Assembly (NCBI GenBank): GCA_963971405.1
Contig: OZ020484.1
Span: 52,997,151 to 53,061,150, forward strand
DNA: 64,000 nucleotides
Source: Psococerastis gibbosa
Taxonomy: Eukaryota > Arthropoda > Insecta > Psocodea > Psocidae
Direction: 5' to 3'
Part shown: positions 22,501 through 33,575 of the stretch, one piece after another
Layout: each line of letters starts with the position of its first letter
Position numbering within the stretch: the stretch's first letter is position 1
Translations under genes and position numbers: made by a program
The notes under the pieces: generated by a model
What the model saw: only the letters and a program-made list of their open reading frames with translations
Database searches by the model: none
What the model was told of the DNA's origin: nothing

Positions 22501-24410
22501 GACAACTACAAACACTACAGAACTACTAACTAACCATAACATGGGAACAAGGCTTGGCACAGGTCGCACCCTCCAATTTCCAGAACACAGGACATCACTT
22601 TTTCAGCACTCGCACCGTTTCACATCCGTTAAAATTTACAACAGAATACATCAAAATAATTGAATTGAAAACGACTTTATTGAATAAAAATAAAACAAAA
22701 GGCGAACAATAAGACTATAAAGTCTTCTTTTCATGCTAAACTTAAAAACAAACATACTGTATTAATAGATAGATGCTTAAAATTAAATAGAGAAGAAGAG
22801 GGGGGGGGGAAGGGATCCATTGTCGTCACCATTATAAGACCGTAGAGAGTCTCAAGCGCTATCTAAGATATCCCTTTCATAAAAAAATTTGAACGTGAAG
22901 TAACGAGATATCTCTACACCAATTTACAAATTTAATAGTTAATACAGACCCGAACGCAGGATTAGCAGAGTGGCGATTCAGTAATGACATACCTCCACAA
23001 CTTAAAATCTACCTACCGTATTCAATACAGTTCAATATATATACCGTATAAATACGTAAAAGGATATGTATACGTATGTATATGTACGTACATGAGTGGA
23101 TGTGTGTACAGTATATACTAGTATATAATATTTACACTAAAACATTTAGTATTTACACTATACCTCATATTACTCTTTGTCTTGTATTTTATTATTGTTT
23201 GCTATATTATTATCTTGTTTGATTCTTTTTATTTTATTTTATTTTATTTATTTATTTATTTTCATTAAATCTAGTAGTAAAGATTATAGATTTTAAATTT
23301 ATTATATTTCACTTTTTTAAAAGGGGGGCCCAGCACGGGACTTGTCCTATGGGCTCCCCTTCCAAATGTAATTAAATTGTAACTGTTGTACTTGAAGAAA
23401 AAAATTCAAATTATTATTATTATAAACTGTGATTTTGGGCCAACCCATTTGCTGCAATGACAAATTTCCTAGGACGCCTGCCGCGCTGTGATTATCCGTG
23501 TGTACTGGTCCTAAAATGGCTTGTGTAGTAAATTAATAAAAAGTGTAAAAAATACTTCCTCCCAGTGCTTGAATCTACCTTCATCCGTACGTTAGTTAAA
23601 TAAATTAAAAATAGAACTCCTGTTATCCATAATCCACTTCTCGCTTTGTTTTTTTAGGTAACAACAGTTACTCATCGCTTTTGCAAATGCGACATTTCCT
23701 GTGTAGGAGACGTAGCCCTGTCGAGGACGTATCGCGGCATACTGAGACGCGAGGACATCCGCGCTACAGAGAAGGACAAGATTGAGGTGTACAAGTGTTT
23801 TAGACCTGGCGACATACTACTGGCCAGAGTCGTATCCTTTTTCACGTTATCATCGGCTTTTCTCGTTTCCATTACTAAGGGCAACGCTTACAACTTGGTA
23901 TATTGTATCAGTTCAGTTGTCCGCGTTGTAGGCATTATCAACCCAGAGGATTGAAAAACAAAATCATAATGTTAGTGATTGTTCCAGAAATAGGTCTAGC
24001 GTAACTATGACATGACTGCGTGGCATACTGTAGGCCTACTTCAGTAACGCAGCTTGTTTCGTATGTTTTGATTCAAGGCTAAATCCGTAAAACCACTAAA
24101 GAATTCTTTTGGATTGTATCCTTTTATCACATTGGCCAAAGACTGCATGTCTGAGGGAGGGGGGGGGGCGGTTTTGGTTAATTTCTTGACAACTGGTGTT
24201 CCTTAATTGCAACAGATGCCCATGAAGGAGCTCCATTGCTACCAACTCTCAACGGCGGAGAACGAATTAGGGGTGGTGACTGCATTTGGAGAAGCCGGGG
24301 TCGCGCTCATACCAGTCAGCTGGACGGAGATGCAGTGCCCTAAAACGTATGTGAAAGCAACAAGGAAAGTTGCCAAAGTGGTGCCCGAGCACATTGCAAT
24401 AAAGTCATAG
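19584..24410 (+). CDS. EXOSC1: CSL4/EXOSC1, RNA exosome cap subunit
   Basis: S1-domain cap protein of the 3'-to-5' RNA exosome (nuclear and cytoplasmic). Four exons: 19584-19671, 21914-22104, 23658-23831, 24216-24410, all in phase, 648 bp (215 aa plus stop; human 195 aa). The N-terminal part has YVVCPG joined to QRLCLADKD (human YCIPGERLC) and the TYERNGYIYATLAGVV block. The S1 core has FRPGDILLARV and the motif RREDIRATEKDKIEVYK. The C-terminal end has STAENELGVV, SWTEMQCPKTYVKATRKVAK and VVPEHI, all near-identical to the family. The ATG at 19584 gives about 25 residues more than usual before VVCPG, so the true start may differ. Intron 1 carries a minus-strand LINE. Intron 3 is U12-type. AATAAA at 24398-24403 lies just before the stop. 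Confidence 0.95.
19867..19985 (+). repeat. Dispersed repeat D1, copy 1 (in EXOSC1 intron 1)
   Basis: GACGAAACGTTTGGAAATTC, then a stretch readable as [20 protein letters not shown]. The same block occurs at 43907-44030 and, shorter, at 56459-56527. Confidence 0.7.
20345..21890 (-). mobile_element. Decayed LINE, reverse transcriptase region (in EXOSC1 intron 1)
   Basis: The minus strand gives the order GVPQGSKLG (about 21150), LFADDTLIF (about 21045), MQWLQANKLCLNVKK (about 20950), then C-terminal NSLAAEIKRIDQLDAFRSAL (about 20400). These are motifs B, C (FADD) and the thumb of a non-LTR reverse transcriptase. Many stops and frameshifts leave no long open frame. The fragment is 5'-truncated and old. 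Confidence 0.8.
22105..23657 (+). other. EXOSC1 intron 2: repeat debris
   Basis: Near 22660 lies AATTGAAAACGACTTTATTG with CAAAAGGCGAAC, which recurs near 45205, probably a LINE 3' tail. A G tract lies at 22800-22811. 23310-23430 holds a block (CTTCCAAATGTAAT, ending in ATT repeats) also seen near 5850. No gene seen. Confidence 0.5.
23832..24215 (+). other. U12-type intron 3 of EXOSC1
   Basis: The donor is GTATCCTTTT and the 3' end is GTTCCTTAATTGCAACAG. The branch motif TTCCTTAAT matches the U12 branch consensus and ends about 10 bases from the AG. Both halves agree with the minor-spliceosome class, and the junction (ARV to MPMKEL) fits the family. Confidence 0.9.
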
Positions 24411-25849
24411 TGTTGCTACTTCATGCTGCCAACCCCATTTAAAGCGAAATGTACTTGAGCGCCTGATGCCACGGTTTACCCTACCCCTAGAGTACGTAAT
24501 GAAAATACATAAATTATTTTTTAATTAATTTATTACTCTAATAAATCAGATTTAAAGCGACGAGATACTTGGTACAGAACGAATCCCATAACATGTTGAA
24601 TTTTATTAAAAGAAGTAAATTACTAACAAAAGCAACATAAGGACTGGTAACGCTTTAATTTTACGTAAATAAGAAGGTTCACAAATATAGGATCCGCACC
24701 ATTATAGATACACAGCAATAAGTTTTATATATATCATATCACGCTCCTAACAATTGTAAATAGACTATGTGTTAGGTATTAAACAAGTGAGTCCATGGTT
24801 TTTACAATGTAACCTAGAGATCAACGACGTTTGCGTTAAAATATGACAACCACGGAACAAGGACATATTCGCTATGTAAATTTTAACGAAGCTGTTCCAC
24901 ATTTAATTCTAACTTGACTTATGACCTTGCCACATAACACGCTGTTGGCATGTAAAGAGTCGTCTGTCAAAAATTCTGGTTTTATGCAGAGCAGTGTTAG
25001 AAATTCGGTCTACTTTACTTATTCCTCTATCTATATCTATAGTATATACAAAATTATGACAGGCATTGCCCACATTTCTGTAGATGGAAGAACAATGGGC
25101 GTGTATTTTTCCTCGATCTACAGCCGTACAAATATGAAAATATTGCCATGAAAAATACATAAGCGCATGAAATCCACAAAAAAAAAAAAAAAAAAAAACA
25201 GGTTTGACTGATTTACTACTACCTATTCCACCAAATCTGATAAATATATAGTACTTTATATGTATTTGTAGTAATAGATCGAATAGCCAATTTCAAATGA
25301 GAAAATGTACAGTTACAGCGAGAGCTTTAATATTTTGTGGTTGCCGTAAAAGGAATTAATTAATTTGGTCAACTAGACTCGGCCCTGCTTTGTTTATAAC
25401 ATATTTTGAAGTCTCTGCCTTACGGAGCAACTATGATTTTGTGATCTAACCTAGGCACAAACCTAACTACGCACTTGCCTAGAAAATTGCATTTAATATA
25501 CCAACTAGTTTCATTACTATTACATTATGAACAATCAATAGAGTAAACAAGGCTAACGTACAATTGTATTTGAGAAAAGACTTGGTTGAATATCTAAGTT
25601 TCTGTAGGAGAACATGATTAACTCGCGAATGGGTTTAGATAGCGTCTTTCCAGTGTTTGGTGCAGTCTAGCTGTGACGACTGTCATTCTCAAAACCGGTG
25701 TAATTCGCCAAAAAAAATGTAATACACGCTGACGCCAGGTGCACATGTAACGTGATAAATAACCGAGGAACATTGAGGCAACTTCTTCAAATTTGCCAAC
25801 CGGATGTGGTTTTCAGTTTGTTTTATAATCAATCAACTTTTACACTTAA
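24411..25849. other. Intergenic, nothing recognised
   Basis: AT-rich, with an A tract of about 20 at 25180-25199. The two opposite open frames near 24909-25160 are shadows of each other, without family resemblance. Confidence 0.5.
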
Positions 25850-26443
25850 ATTCAAAAAACTCATAAAAAAAACGTCTAAACAAATTATTTTTCGAAAACA
25901 GCTCCAACGATTTCTTTTAAATTCACATATATTGTAGTCGTTATTAATGTTGACAAAATGCGGGGGGTCGCTTGCCCCTTGATAGTATGCTTCTGGGGGT
26001 AAAAAAATAAAAATAACTAAATTTTAATGAAAAATGACTGAAAAATAATTTTTCTGCGAAACCTTTCCATTGATGATTTCTAACTTTAGACATGTTTTAG
26101 GTGTTAAATTGAGTAACGAAACCGGACAGTTTGCTTATCCAAAAAACTGTTGGGTTTTGTGCAAAAAAAATTTTTTTTGATAAAATGAAAGCAAATTCAC
26201 GCTCAAATGCATTGCGTGCCCTGCCATTATTGCTGTGTGGGAATATGTTGGTCTGACCTATGTAGAATTTACGTCACCTTCAGTGACGTCAGGTGGACGA
26301 CTCCCCTCCCCCCCCCCCCCCCCCCCCCGTGATATCCGAAATTTAACCATAGGAAAATTATTTACCATGAAATTAATCATTTTCTCTCTCTACTAATCGA
26401 TAAATTGGAAAGCATGTTCGAGTAAACTCGGACTGGTTCTTTG
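25850..26443 (-). repeat. Family R element, copy 4
   Basis: Reverse orientation. It has the ACCGG...CGAGT start at its right end (26443), the C tract (complement of the family G tract) at 26307-26328 beside GTGACGTCA, and AACGATTTCTTTTAAATTCA near its left edge. The 3' third is missing. Confidence 0.8.
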
Positions 26444-26529
26444 CTATTTATTTTCATGAATTTTAGTCAAGCGTTGTCTCGAACGTGGCACGCAACTAAA
26501 GAGAGGATTACAGACAGAAGTACGGTAGA

Positions 26530-27267
26530 GAAAGAACCGGTACGAGTGAACCCGTACATGCTTTCCTATTTATCAATTAGTATCGAGACAGATAATATGA
26601 GTAGTTCCATGCTAAATAATTGTACTAAGGTTCAATTTCGGTTGCCTCAACATTCCCCATCCTAAAGCAATGTATTGATAGTTGAGACGCTTGCATGGTC
26701 TAGACCAATATAATAGGCTATAAATCAGTAATAATGACAGGATATGCAATGTATTGGGGCATAAATTATGAATCATTTTTTATTCAAAACCAAAACTTTG
26801 CTTGAGAAAGCAACCTGCTCGGTTTTGTTACTCTATTTAACACTTAAAGTTGGAGAGCAGGTTCCGCAGAAAATTTGTTTATGGTCATTTTTCATGAAAA
26901 TTGAGTCTTTCCTATTTTTTGACCCAAGAACCAAACTATCAATGTGCAAGCGACCTACCTATTGGATTTTTTTTATCATTAATGACGACTACAATGTATG
27001 TGAATTCAAAATGAATAGTTGGAGCTGTTCTTTAAAAATATTTTTTTATGTGTTTGGAGGCCAAAAATAATAGAATGTTCCCGAGGCATGATTTTGGCGA
27101 ACTGTCAAATTCATCCAAATCCACCGAGTAGTTTGTCCACAAATCGAAGAACGAAGAGGCGGACATTTTGTAAACGCCACTTTTTTTAGTTCCTTGGACC
27201 TCAAAATTGGAATCGAAAATTTTGACCATCACAAAGCTTTCCCTAACGGATAAATAGGAAAGTAATA
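26530..27267 (+). repeat. Family R element, copy 5 (divergent subfamily)
   Basis: It starts AAAGAACCGGTACGAGTGAA and ends GATAAATAGGAAAGTAATA. It lacks the G tract and the GACGTCA motif. It shares CATGCTTTCCTATTTATCAA with copies 1 (start) and 8. It lies only about 90 bp from copy 4 in the opposite direction. Confidence 0.75.
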
Positions 27268-27728
27268 AACTCAAAAAAAAATTCAATTCAACACCATCAA
27301 TGGAATAACGTTTTATAAAAAGCTTTGCTATAATTGTCCAGTAAGCTTTGAATTCCTTACATCGGGCGAGTTCGCAAAAATTAAGTACAAGCTCGACTAC
27401 TGTATTTTGACTGCTCAGTATGTGCAGAATGACTGGTGAAAACTGCCCTATCCCATATACGCTAAACATTTTATGGGGGTATACGCCTCCCAGACGGGTG
27501 GGGCACGCTGGTGAGTGTTACTTTAGGGTGTGTAAAAATTGACAGTGTCGAAGCTATGCTTTGGGATAGTGCTGGGGCAGCCGACATTTTTTAGTTCAGA
27601 TTTAAATTTAATCTGCAAGCAGGGTAATCTGATTTTCGTTCTTGGTGAAAAGTGGCAGGCTGGTCGCTCGTGCCATGGCGTGCGTCTAGACAATCGGTTT
27701 AAATATTTTTTATTCTGCTATTCCGAAA

Positions 27729-27854
27729 TTAGAGGATATGGAAAAAAGCTGGGTTTGGCGGGATTCGAACCCACAATCTACGCCTAACCGGGGCGTCGTC
27801 TTAACCGCTGTACCACAAGCCCCGACAAGTCCAGTAATAGCCAAATCCTCTACT
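27729..27854 (-). mobile_element. tRNA-like element with TTAGAGGAT inverted ends, monomer
   Basis: On the minus strand a 73-base tRNA-like unit (27823-27751) has an A-box-like TGGTACAGCGG, an anticodon stem ACGCC/GGCGT around CCGGTTA, a perfect B box GGTTCGAATCC and then TTTTTT, a Pol III stop. Short inverted repeats (AGAGGATATGG and CCAAATCCTCT) flank it. The acceptor stem and D-arm spacing are off, so I call it tRNA-derived and not a tRNA gene. Confidence 0.7.
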
Positions 27855-27910
27855 TATGCTCTAATTGACATGATTCGTGTTGCTAGACAGGTTAGCACAA
27901 CTACACAACC

Positions 27911-28060
27911 AAGGGCGGATCCAGCGGAAAATTTAAGGGGGGGGGGGAAGGTCACAAGTTTTTTGTAAGTTTGAAAGGTAATTTTATTTGTTGAAAAGTT
28001 GGGTTTTATTTTTTTATTTTTTACTAGGTATCTTATGAATTTACTCATTTAGGGGGGTCA
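27911..28060. mobile_element. Possible hAT-like MITE remnant
   Basis: CAAGGGCGGATCCAGCGG followed within 20 bases by a G tract, as in the other hAT MITEs here. No matching right end is visible. Confidence 0.35.
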
Positions 28061-28167
28061 TGACCTAAAGGCAATGCTTTATTCAATACATTGTAGTATT
28101 ATATGGTATATATAACACTGACATCAAATTAACTTTGGTTGAGGAGGTAACCTCCTCGTTATACGAA

Positions 28168-28287
28168 ATTAGAGGATATGGAAAAAACTGGGTTTGGCGG
28201 CATTCGAACCCACGATCTACGTCCCGGTTAGGCGTAGATCGTGGGTTCGAATCCCGCCAAGCCCCGTTTTTTCCATATCCTCCTAAT
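28168..28287. mobile_element. tRNA-like inverted dimer, centred on the anticodon loop
   Basis: A near-perfect 120-bp palindrome. Both arms are the 3' half of the same tRNA-like unit with its T6 terminator and the TTAGAGGATATGG end. The 11-bp centre (TCCCGGTTAGG) is the anticodon-loop region. Confidence 0.8.
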
Positions 28288-29492
28288 ACTACAATGTACT
28301 GCTATTCCGCTTGTTATTTTCTTCCCTGTAAGGTTTTCAGGTAAATGAACTATGAACTAAGTTTTACATTAAAACAAAAACAGGAAAGGGGAAGAATAAC
28401 TGAATGAGAAATATTATACCGACTTTTGAGATGCCAGCATGCCACTCTTAACCATTTCATCAGGTTACCCTGCTGGTTGCTAAAATTTAAATCTTCCGCA
28501 GACCGACATTTTTTAAAAGCCCTTAAGTATGCTTTGCGCTCAACATCGCGCCGCTAGTAAAAAAATCAAATAACATAAAAGCAGATTGTGCTCCCTCCGG
28601 GCAACGCGCCCTCGTCACACCAGACGCTCATAATAATAACATAGGATTATAAATAAATAATTTAATTACCGTGCTAAAAATTGAAAACTGAATTCACCCC
28701 CGCTTTGAGAAGCATTCGCCGCCATAGAAAGCGTACGTGGAATTTTAGGGTAGTTTTTACTAGTCATTCTGCACAGACTGAGGAGTCAAAATAAAAAATT
28801 TGAGCTTGTACCTAATTCTTCCGAACTGTAAACCGAAGTTTTTTTTTAAGATTATTCGCATACAAACAATTTAATGAATGTATTCGATTCACCTTTTCAG
28901 TCGCCTCTGTAGGTTATTACCCGTGATGAGGGCTATAAGGGGGCCCACTTTCATTTAATAGATAAAACTGCAAAGCTTAAAGGGTCGTGTTTACGGTACC
29001 TAAAATTTAAAGATAAACAGAATTCTGTTTTTTTTTTAGATTTTTTACTTGTACTTGTGTGTATAAGATTTGTAGGTTTGTATTTTTTTTTTTAATCTCA
29101 GAAAAAAAAAATAATAATAAGTTAAACAAACGCTCAAATAAGCATATTCCAGGAGTCATAGACGTGAAAGAGGCAATACAGAGTTGAATTAATTTCACCC
29201 CAACAGCGGAAATGATCAGAATGGCGGTGGACTCAAAAAATCTGCATAATACTGTTAATAAAAAAGATTATGAATATTTTTTTCATTTGTGTATATACCG
29301 TTAACGCCTAAACCATTTATAACAGAATTTGGCGGACTAGTAGGCAATATTGGTTTTTCCTACTACAGTAATGAAAAGGAACGTCAGAATTTAGATATTG
29401 TGGTCAAAACATAATATGGTATCAGGCTTATAGGTTTAATCAAGAAATAAATTTAAAATAAATGATTGTAAACTCTAGATATTGCACAATTA
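28288..29492. other. Intergenic with shared short repeats
   Basis: About 28855-28935 (GCATACAAACAA, TTTTCAGTCGCCTCTGTAGG) recurs at 37765-37845. The stretch before the tRNA dimer (28095-28160, TATATGGTATATATAACA) recurs at 36725-36790. No gene seen. Confidence 0.5.
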
Positions 29493-29496
29493 TTAA

Positions 29497-29856
29497 GAGG
29501 ACATGCTACGTAGAATGAGCACCCCAAAATTTGTTGTTTTTATTTAATTAACAAAGCAGGTCATTAAAGATTTGGCTCATGGAAGTTGTAGAAGACTACT
29601 TCATGCATCATTTAATTGGAAATATTAAATTTTTGGTACCTTATTTCTTCCATAAATACCAGAACAGGACTAAAATATTCTGGGATTTTTGGAAGAACTA
29701 CAAAACCGAAAAGTAAAAATACCCGATTATATGATGCACGAAGTAGTCTTCTACAACTTCCATGAGCCAAATTTTTAATAACTTGCTGAGTTAATTAAAT
29801 AAAAAATGAAAAGTATTTAATTTTGGGGTGTCTGTTTTCTACGTAGCATTATCCTC
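29497..29856. mobile_element. Palindromic MITE flanked by TTAA (piggyBac-like)
   Basis: 360 bp, TTAA at 29493-29496 and 29857-29860, ends GAGGACATGCTACGTAGAA and its near complement. The arms run nearly to the middle and share AGACTACTTCATGCATCAT-type blocks with the element at 54017-54406. Confidence 0.75.
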
Positions 29857-29929
29857 TTAAGTAAATTTTGAGTCCAATTAATCTACGAATAAAATAATAC
29901 CATGTAAATGTACATTACATGGAACCTAT

Positions 29930-30775
29930 TCATCGAGCTAGAGAAATAGTTACGTTAATTCCGAGGTTGCCATTATCAGCAAACAGTTCCGCAACCCCAG
30001 CATCGAACACTAGACAGTCTGAACTCGAAATAGCAGATGCTATTCCTTCATGAATCGACCGAGGGGTCGCTTCCCATGCCAGTCTACGCCTCTGCCAATT
30101 TAATTCCAATCGATAGCCAAAATTTTCAGCTTGCTTACGACTACCTATCAACTGAACAAGGGCAAAAAACTGCTGGTGCCCATCAAATCTTTCTTGCTTT
30201 TCAAGAACGAGCATGAAACAGTGCCCGAAGCATGACTGCATCATCACCCAGTCCACAGCACCTGGAAGGTTTATGTCCGTGGCCAGGAATACTATGTCTT
30301 CTCCTTGCAGGGTTGTGATACTCTTATGGGACATCACTAAATGAGGCATGACCTGGTCAAGAGAACCCAGCCATTTACAGGAAGCACCGGGGCAGGGACA
30401 GTGGAAAGGCCTGAACTCACAGCCTTCTTCGTGGTCGCTTTTGTCTGCGTAGAGCTGCAATGATGTACAGCCCGTGCTAGCGTATTTACATGGGAAGAAC
30501 AAAGTGCTTGCGACTTTCTCCATTGCAAGGTTGCGTATATTGCCTAAAGTGCCGCGGCAGGTTGGGCAGCAGGTAAGTTTTGGTCGACATGACGAACACA
30601 CCAGATGTCCACTCTGACATTGCAGGATGGGTGGGAGAACGTAGTCGAAGCAGACGGGACATTCAAAGAGGCTGGCAAGATCTGCAGTGACCACAGGTCC
30701 CTGGACGGTGCTGGCTCCGCCATTTGTGGACGGGCCTGGAAGCGCTCGACGCTTGGACATCTCACTAGCACTCAT
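29930..30775 (-). CDS. SINA/SIAH-type RING E3 ubiquitin ligase, copy 1
   Basis: A RING E3 that binds E2 enzymes through the RING and targets through the C-terminal SINA domain (TRAF-like fold). One open frame of 281 aa from the ATG at 30775. An upstream TTG extends the frame but is not a normal start. A variable N-terminus (1-35) is followed by the RING (about 39-73: [34 protein letters not shown]), SIAH-type zinc fingers (about 91-151, [10 protein letters not shown]) and the substrate-binding domain (about 152-281: [31 protein letters not shown]). All RING Cys/His are present. FGHCFML replaces the usual FGFHFML in both copies. The usual ISMC ending is ISLAR. An AG upstream (TTTGCAG) may end a 5'-UTR intron. 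The frame is intact, so it is probably active. Confidence 0.93.
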   Translation of the reverse strand: MSASEMSKRRALPGPSTNGGASTVQGPVVTADLASLFECPVCFDYVLPPILQCQSGHLVCSSCRPKLTCCPTCRGTLGNIRNLAMEKVASTLFFPCKYASTGCTSLQLYADKSDHEEGCEFRPFHCPCPGASCKWLGSLDQVMPHLVMSHKSITTLQGEDIVFLATDINLPGAVDWVMMQSCFGHCFMLVLEKQERFDGHQQFFALVQLIGSRKQAENFGYRLELNWQRRRLAWEATPRSIHEGIASAISSSDCLVFDAGVAELFADNGNLGINVTISLAR

Positions 30776-31540
30776 GGTTATAAAACACTGCAAAGTGAAC
30801 AATGACTAGTAAATTTTAATTGTGGCTGGTGGCTACTATTCGCAGAAGGGCTGTTCTGAGAGATAGGAATTGTTTTAAAATTGTATACTCTGTTGTAAAG
30901 GAGTTCCACTGACGAGTTTGCCTTGGATGCCTAAAAGAAATTGGCCTTTCTCGCTGGAGTGCATTGTGCACAACTGTGAATTCATAGTATTAATGCTTAG
31001 ACTGTCAGATTGCTGTTAAGTGGACTTTGCGACGATAAACACTATAGGCTACTCTACATTTAGTTGGCAATTTATTTTAGAGTCTTCTCCACTGTGAATT
31101 CATTGTGCAAAACATTTTATTTAGTAGGCCTGGCAGCCTACATTTAAAAAGGGTATCAGTGGTTTTACAAATAATAATGCGCATGTTGTAATTTTATGAA
31201 TACTTACAGAGCCGGTTTTAAAGTGTCTTCCATAGTTCGATGCATTAATTATAAATACATTTATCAAATATTGCAGAGCTCTAATGAACTTTCCTCTGTA
31301 CACCTAGCCATTTTGTTTTATTTATTTTTGACATTTTTGTTGTCATTCGATTTCGTGGCATTAGAATTAAGGCACTATATACCCGGGTATGAGGTTCTGT
31401 AGGGACAGTTTTGGTCACTAGGTTCGCTGACGACAAGGAGAAATCATAGACATAGTAAAACTAGTTTTATTAGCTCCATGGGGCAAATCGATATCCATAT
31501 TATTCAAAATGGCCGCCGTTTGCATGCGAAAACTAAGCTC
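30776..31540. other. SINA copy 1 upstream region
   Basis: Should hold the promoter and 5' UTR of SINA copy 1. No TATA box or known repeat recognised. Confidence 0.4.
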
Positions 31541-31543
31541 TTA

Positions 31544-32883
31544 GGCGCCCATTCCATTGACCGGCTAGGGCTATTTCACGAGTCGGTCAGCGTAACACCT
31601 GTGTTTGCACCATTTGTTTGCACTGCGCATGCTCGGGGACTCAAACCACAGAACATCGTATAATTATATATTAGTACTCAATTCAGGGCTGCCACATTCC
31701 GTGGTTTACCTCAGAATTCCGTGCGAAATAATTCTATACCGAGAAATTTCCGGGATCAACAATTTTTGAGGTTTTTCTGTGGATTTTTGCACTGCGCATG
31801 CTCGTCAACTTTAACATTTTACGTTTTAACTACCGTGTACAATGTAAATTTGGTTTTCAATTTTACTGTTTAGATTTTCTTTTTTCAAGTACGTTCCGTA
31901 GCTGTATCATGATGTTTAAATGTGAGCAATGTAATGTCATTTTTAAAAACCTTATTGCAGTAGTAGAAAAAAACTAAATGCACTAATGATGGTAGGCTAC
32001 GATGAGTACCAGCCACCAGGGGCGGGTTGCCAAACGACTTCAGCTAGGCTTCAGCCGTATTCCTAAGAATTTTTAAATAATTCACGGAATACTCTGGAAT
32101 TTTTTAAAATGTTGGTCCCCTTTATATGATATGATTTTTTAACTCTCATCTGTCCTTGGTCCTGGTTCCTAACCTTATCTGGTTATTGTAATTGTAACTT
32201 TAAATTTCAGCCGATAAAAAAAATACCGATCAGCTTCAGCTTCAACCATCACAAATTGAAATGATTCCATAAATTGGCATGCAAATACTGGTATGCATAG
32301 GTATTTCCCCTAAAATCCACAGAAAAACCTCAAAAATGGGAGATCGCGGTTATTTCTCGGAATAGAATTATTTCGCACGGAATTCTGAGGTAAACCACGG
32401 AATGTGGCAGCCCTGAATTGAGTACTCATATATAATTATACGATGTTCTGTGGTTTGAGTCCCCGAGCATGCGCAGTGCAAACAAATGGTGCAAACACAG
32501 GTGTTACGCTGACCGACTCGTGCTATTTCCAACAACGGTGACGTGGTAGCAGACATTCAAGACTTAGGTGGCGTTTCCATCGATCTCGCATTGCAGAATG
32601 CAAATGACATTGACGGAAATTAGAATTTTTCTTTTTATAAAAATCTATTAAAATGTTTGTACTTAACATAGGTATCCCATGACGCCATTTTTTAATATTA
32701 GTTTATTTGTTGGTGATTTTACTGTATGATCATTGATCAATTTTAACTATGGCATAGAGGAAAATAAACATTTCCGTCAATTCTGCAATGCGAGGTCGAT
32801 GGAGACGCCACCTAAGTCTTGAATGTCTGCTACCACGTCACCGTTGTTGGAAATAGACCTAGCCGGTCAATGGAATGGGCGCC
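31544..32883. mobile_element. PIF/Harbinger-like MITE A1, interrupted
   Basis: The left end is TTA plus GGCGCCCATTCCATTGACCG, the right end GAATGGGCGCC plus TTA, with arms of about 125 bp. The TTA duplication and GG ends fit PIF/Harbinger. A 944-bp foldback element is inserted near its left end. Without it the unit is about 390 bp. Confidence 0.75.
31578..32521. mobile_element. 944-bp foldback element inside MITE A1
   Basis: Arms of about 220 bp, starting ACGAGTCGGTCAGCG and ending in its complement. GCTATTTC occurs on both sides (31570-31577 and 32522-32529), an 8-bp target duplication. The arms contain GGGCTGCCACATTCCGTGG. The middle (about 31800-32290) is unrecognised. Confidence 0.75.
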
Positions 32884-33038
32884 TTAGCATCTAATTAATT
32901 CTTTTAATGTTTTTACTATGCCTGGACCTCATTTCGCTGCATATAATTTAATATATATATATTCTCCATGATTTATAGAAAAATATCACATTAAAATAAT
33001 ACGTAATTAAAAATCATTTAAAATAGTATTGAGGCTTA

Positions 33039-33420
33039 GGTGCCCATTCCATTGACCGGCTAGGGCTATTTCCAAAAACGGTGACGTGGTAGCAGACATT
33101 CAAGACTTAGGTGGCGTTTCCACCGATCTCGCATTGCAGAATGCAAATGACATTGGGATTTTAGAATTTTTCTATTTATAGAAATCTATTAAAATGTTTG
33201 TACTTAACATATCCCATGACGCCATTTTTTAATTTTAGTTTATTTGTTGGTGATTTTACTGTATGATCATTGATCAATTTTAACTATGGCATAGAGGAAA
33301 ATAAACATTTCCGTCAATTCTGCAATGCGAGGTCGATGGAGACGCCACCTAAGTCTTGAATGTCTGCTACCACGTCACCGTTGTTGGAAATAGACCTAGC
33401 CGGTCAATGGAATGGGCGCC
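33039..33420. mobile_element. PIF/Harbinger-like MITE B1
   Basis: 382 bp, flanked by TTA (33036-33038 and 33421-33423). Same ends as A1 except GGTGCCC at the left. It differs from type A in the interior (CATTGGGATTTTAG instead of CATTGACGGAAATTAG). Confidence 0.75.
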
Positions 33421-33575
33421 TTAGCATCTAATTAATTCTTTTAATGTTTTTACTATGCCTGGACCTCATTTCGCTGCATATAATTTAATATATATATATT
33501 CTCCATGATTTATAGAAAAATATCACATTAAAATAATACGTAATTAAAAATCATTTAAAATAGTATTGAGGCTTA

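Noticed and set aside
25180-25199. A tract as a retrocopy tail
   Set aside because: No coding or SINE/LINE sequence precedes it on the same strand.
27751-27823. A functional tRNA gene
   Set aside because: B box and anticodon stem are good, but the 5' part is shifted by one base and the unit is part of a repeated element with inverted ends.
30337-30805. Other frames over SINA copy 1 (and the same over copy 2)
   Set aside because: They mirror the real frame and show no domain.
31686-32415. Separate hAT element with CAGGGCTGCCAC ends inside the 944-bp foldback
   Set aside because: The flanks are inverted and not direct repeats, so it is part of the larger foldback arms.
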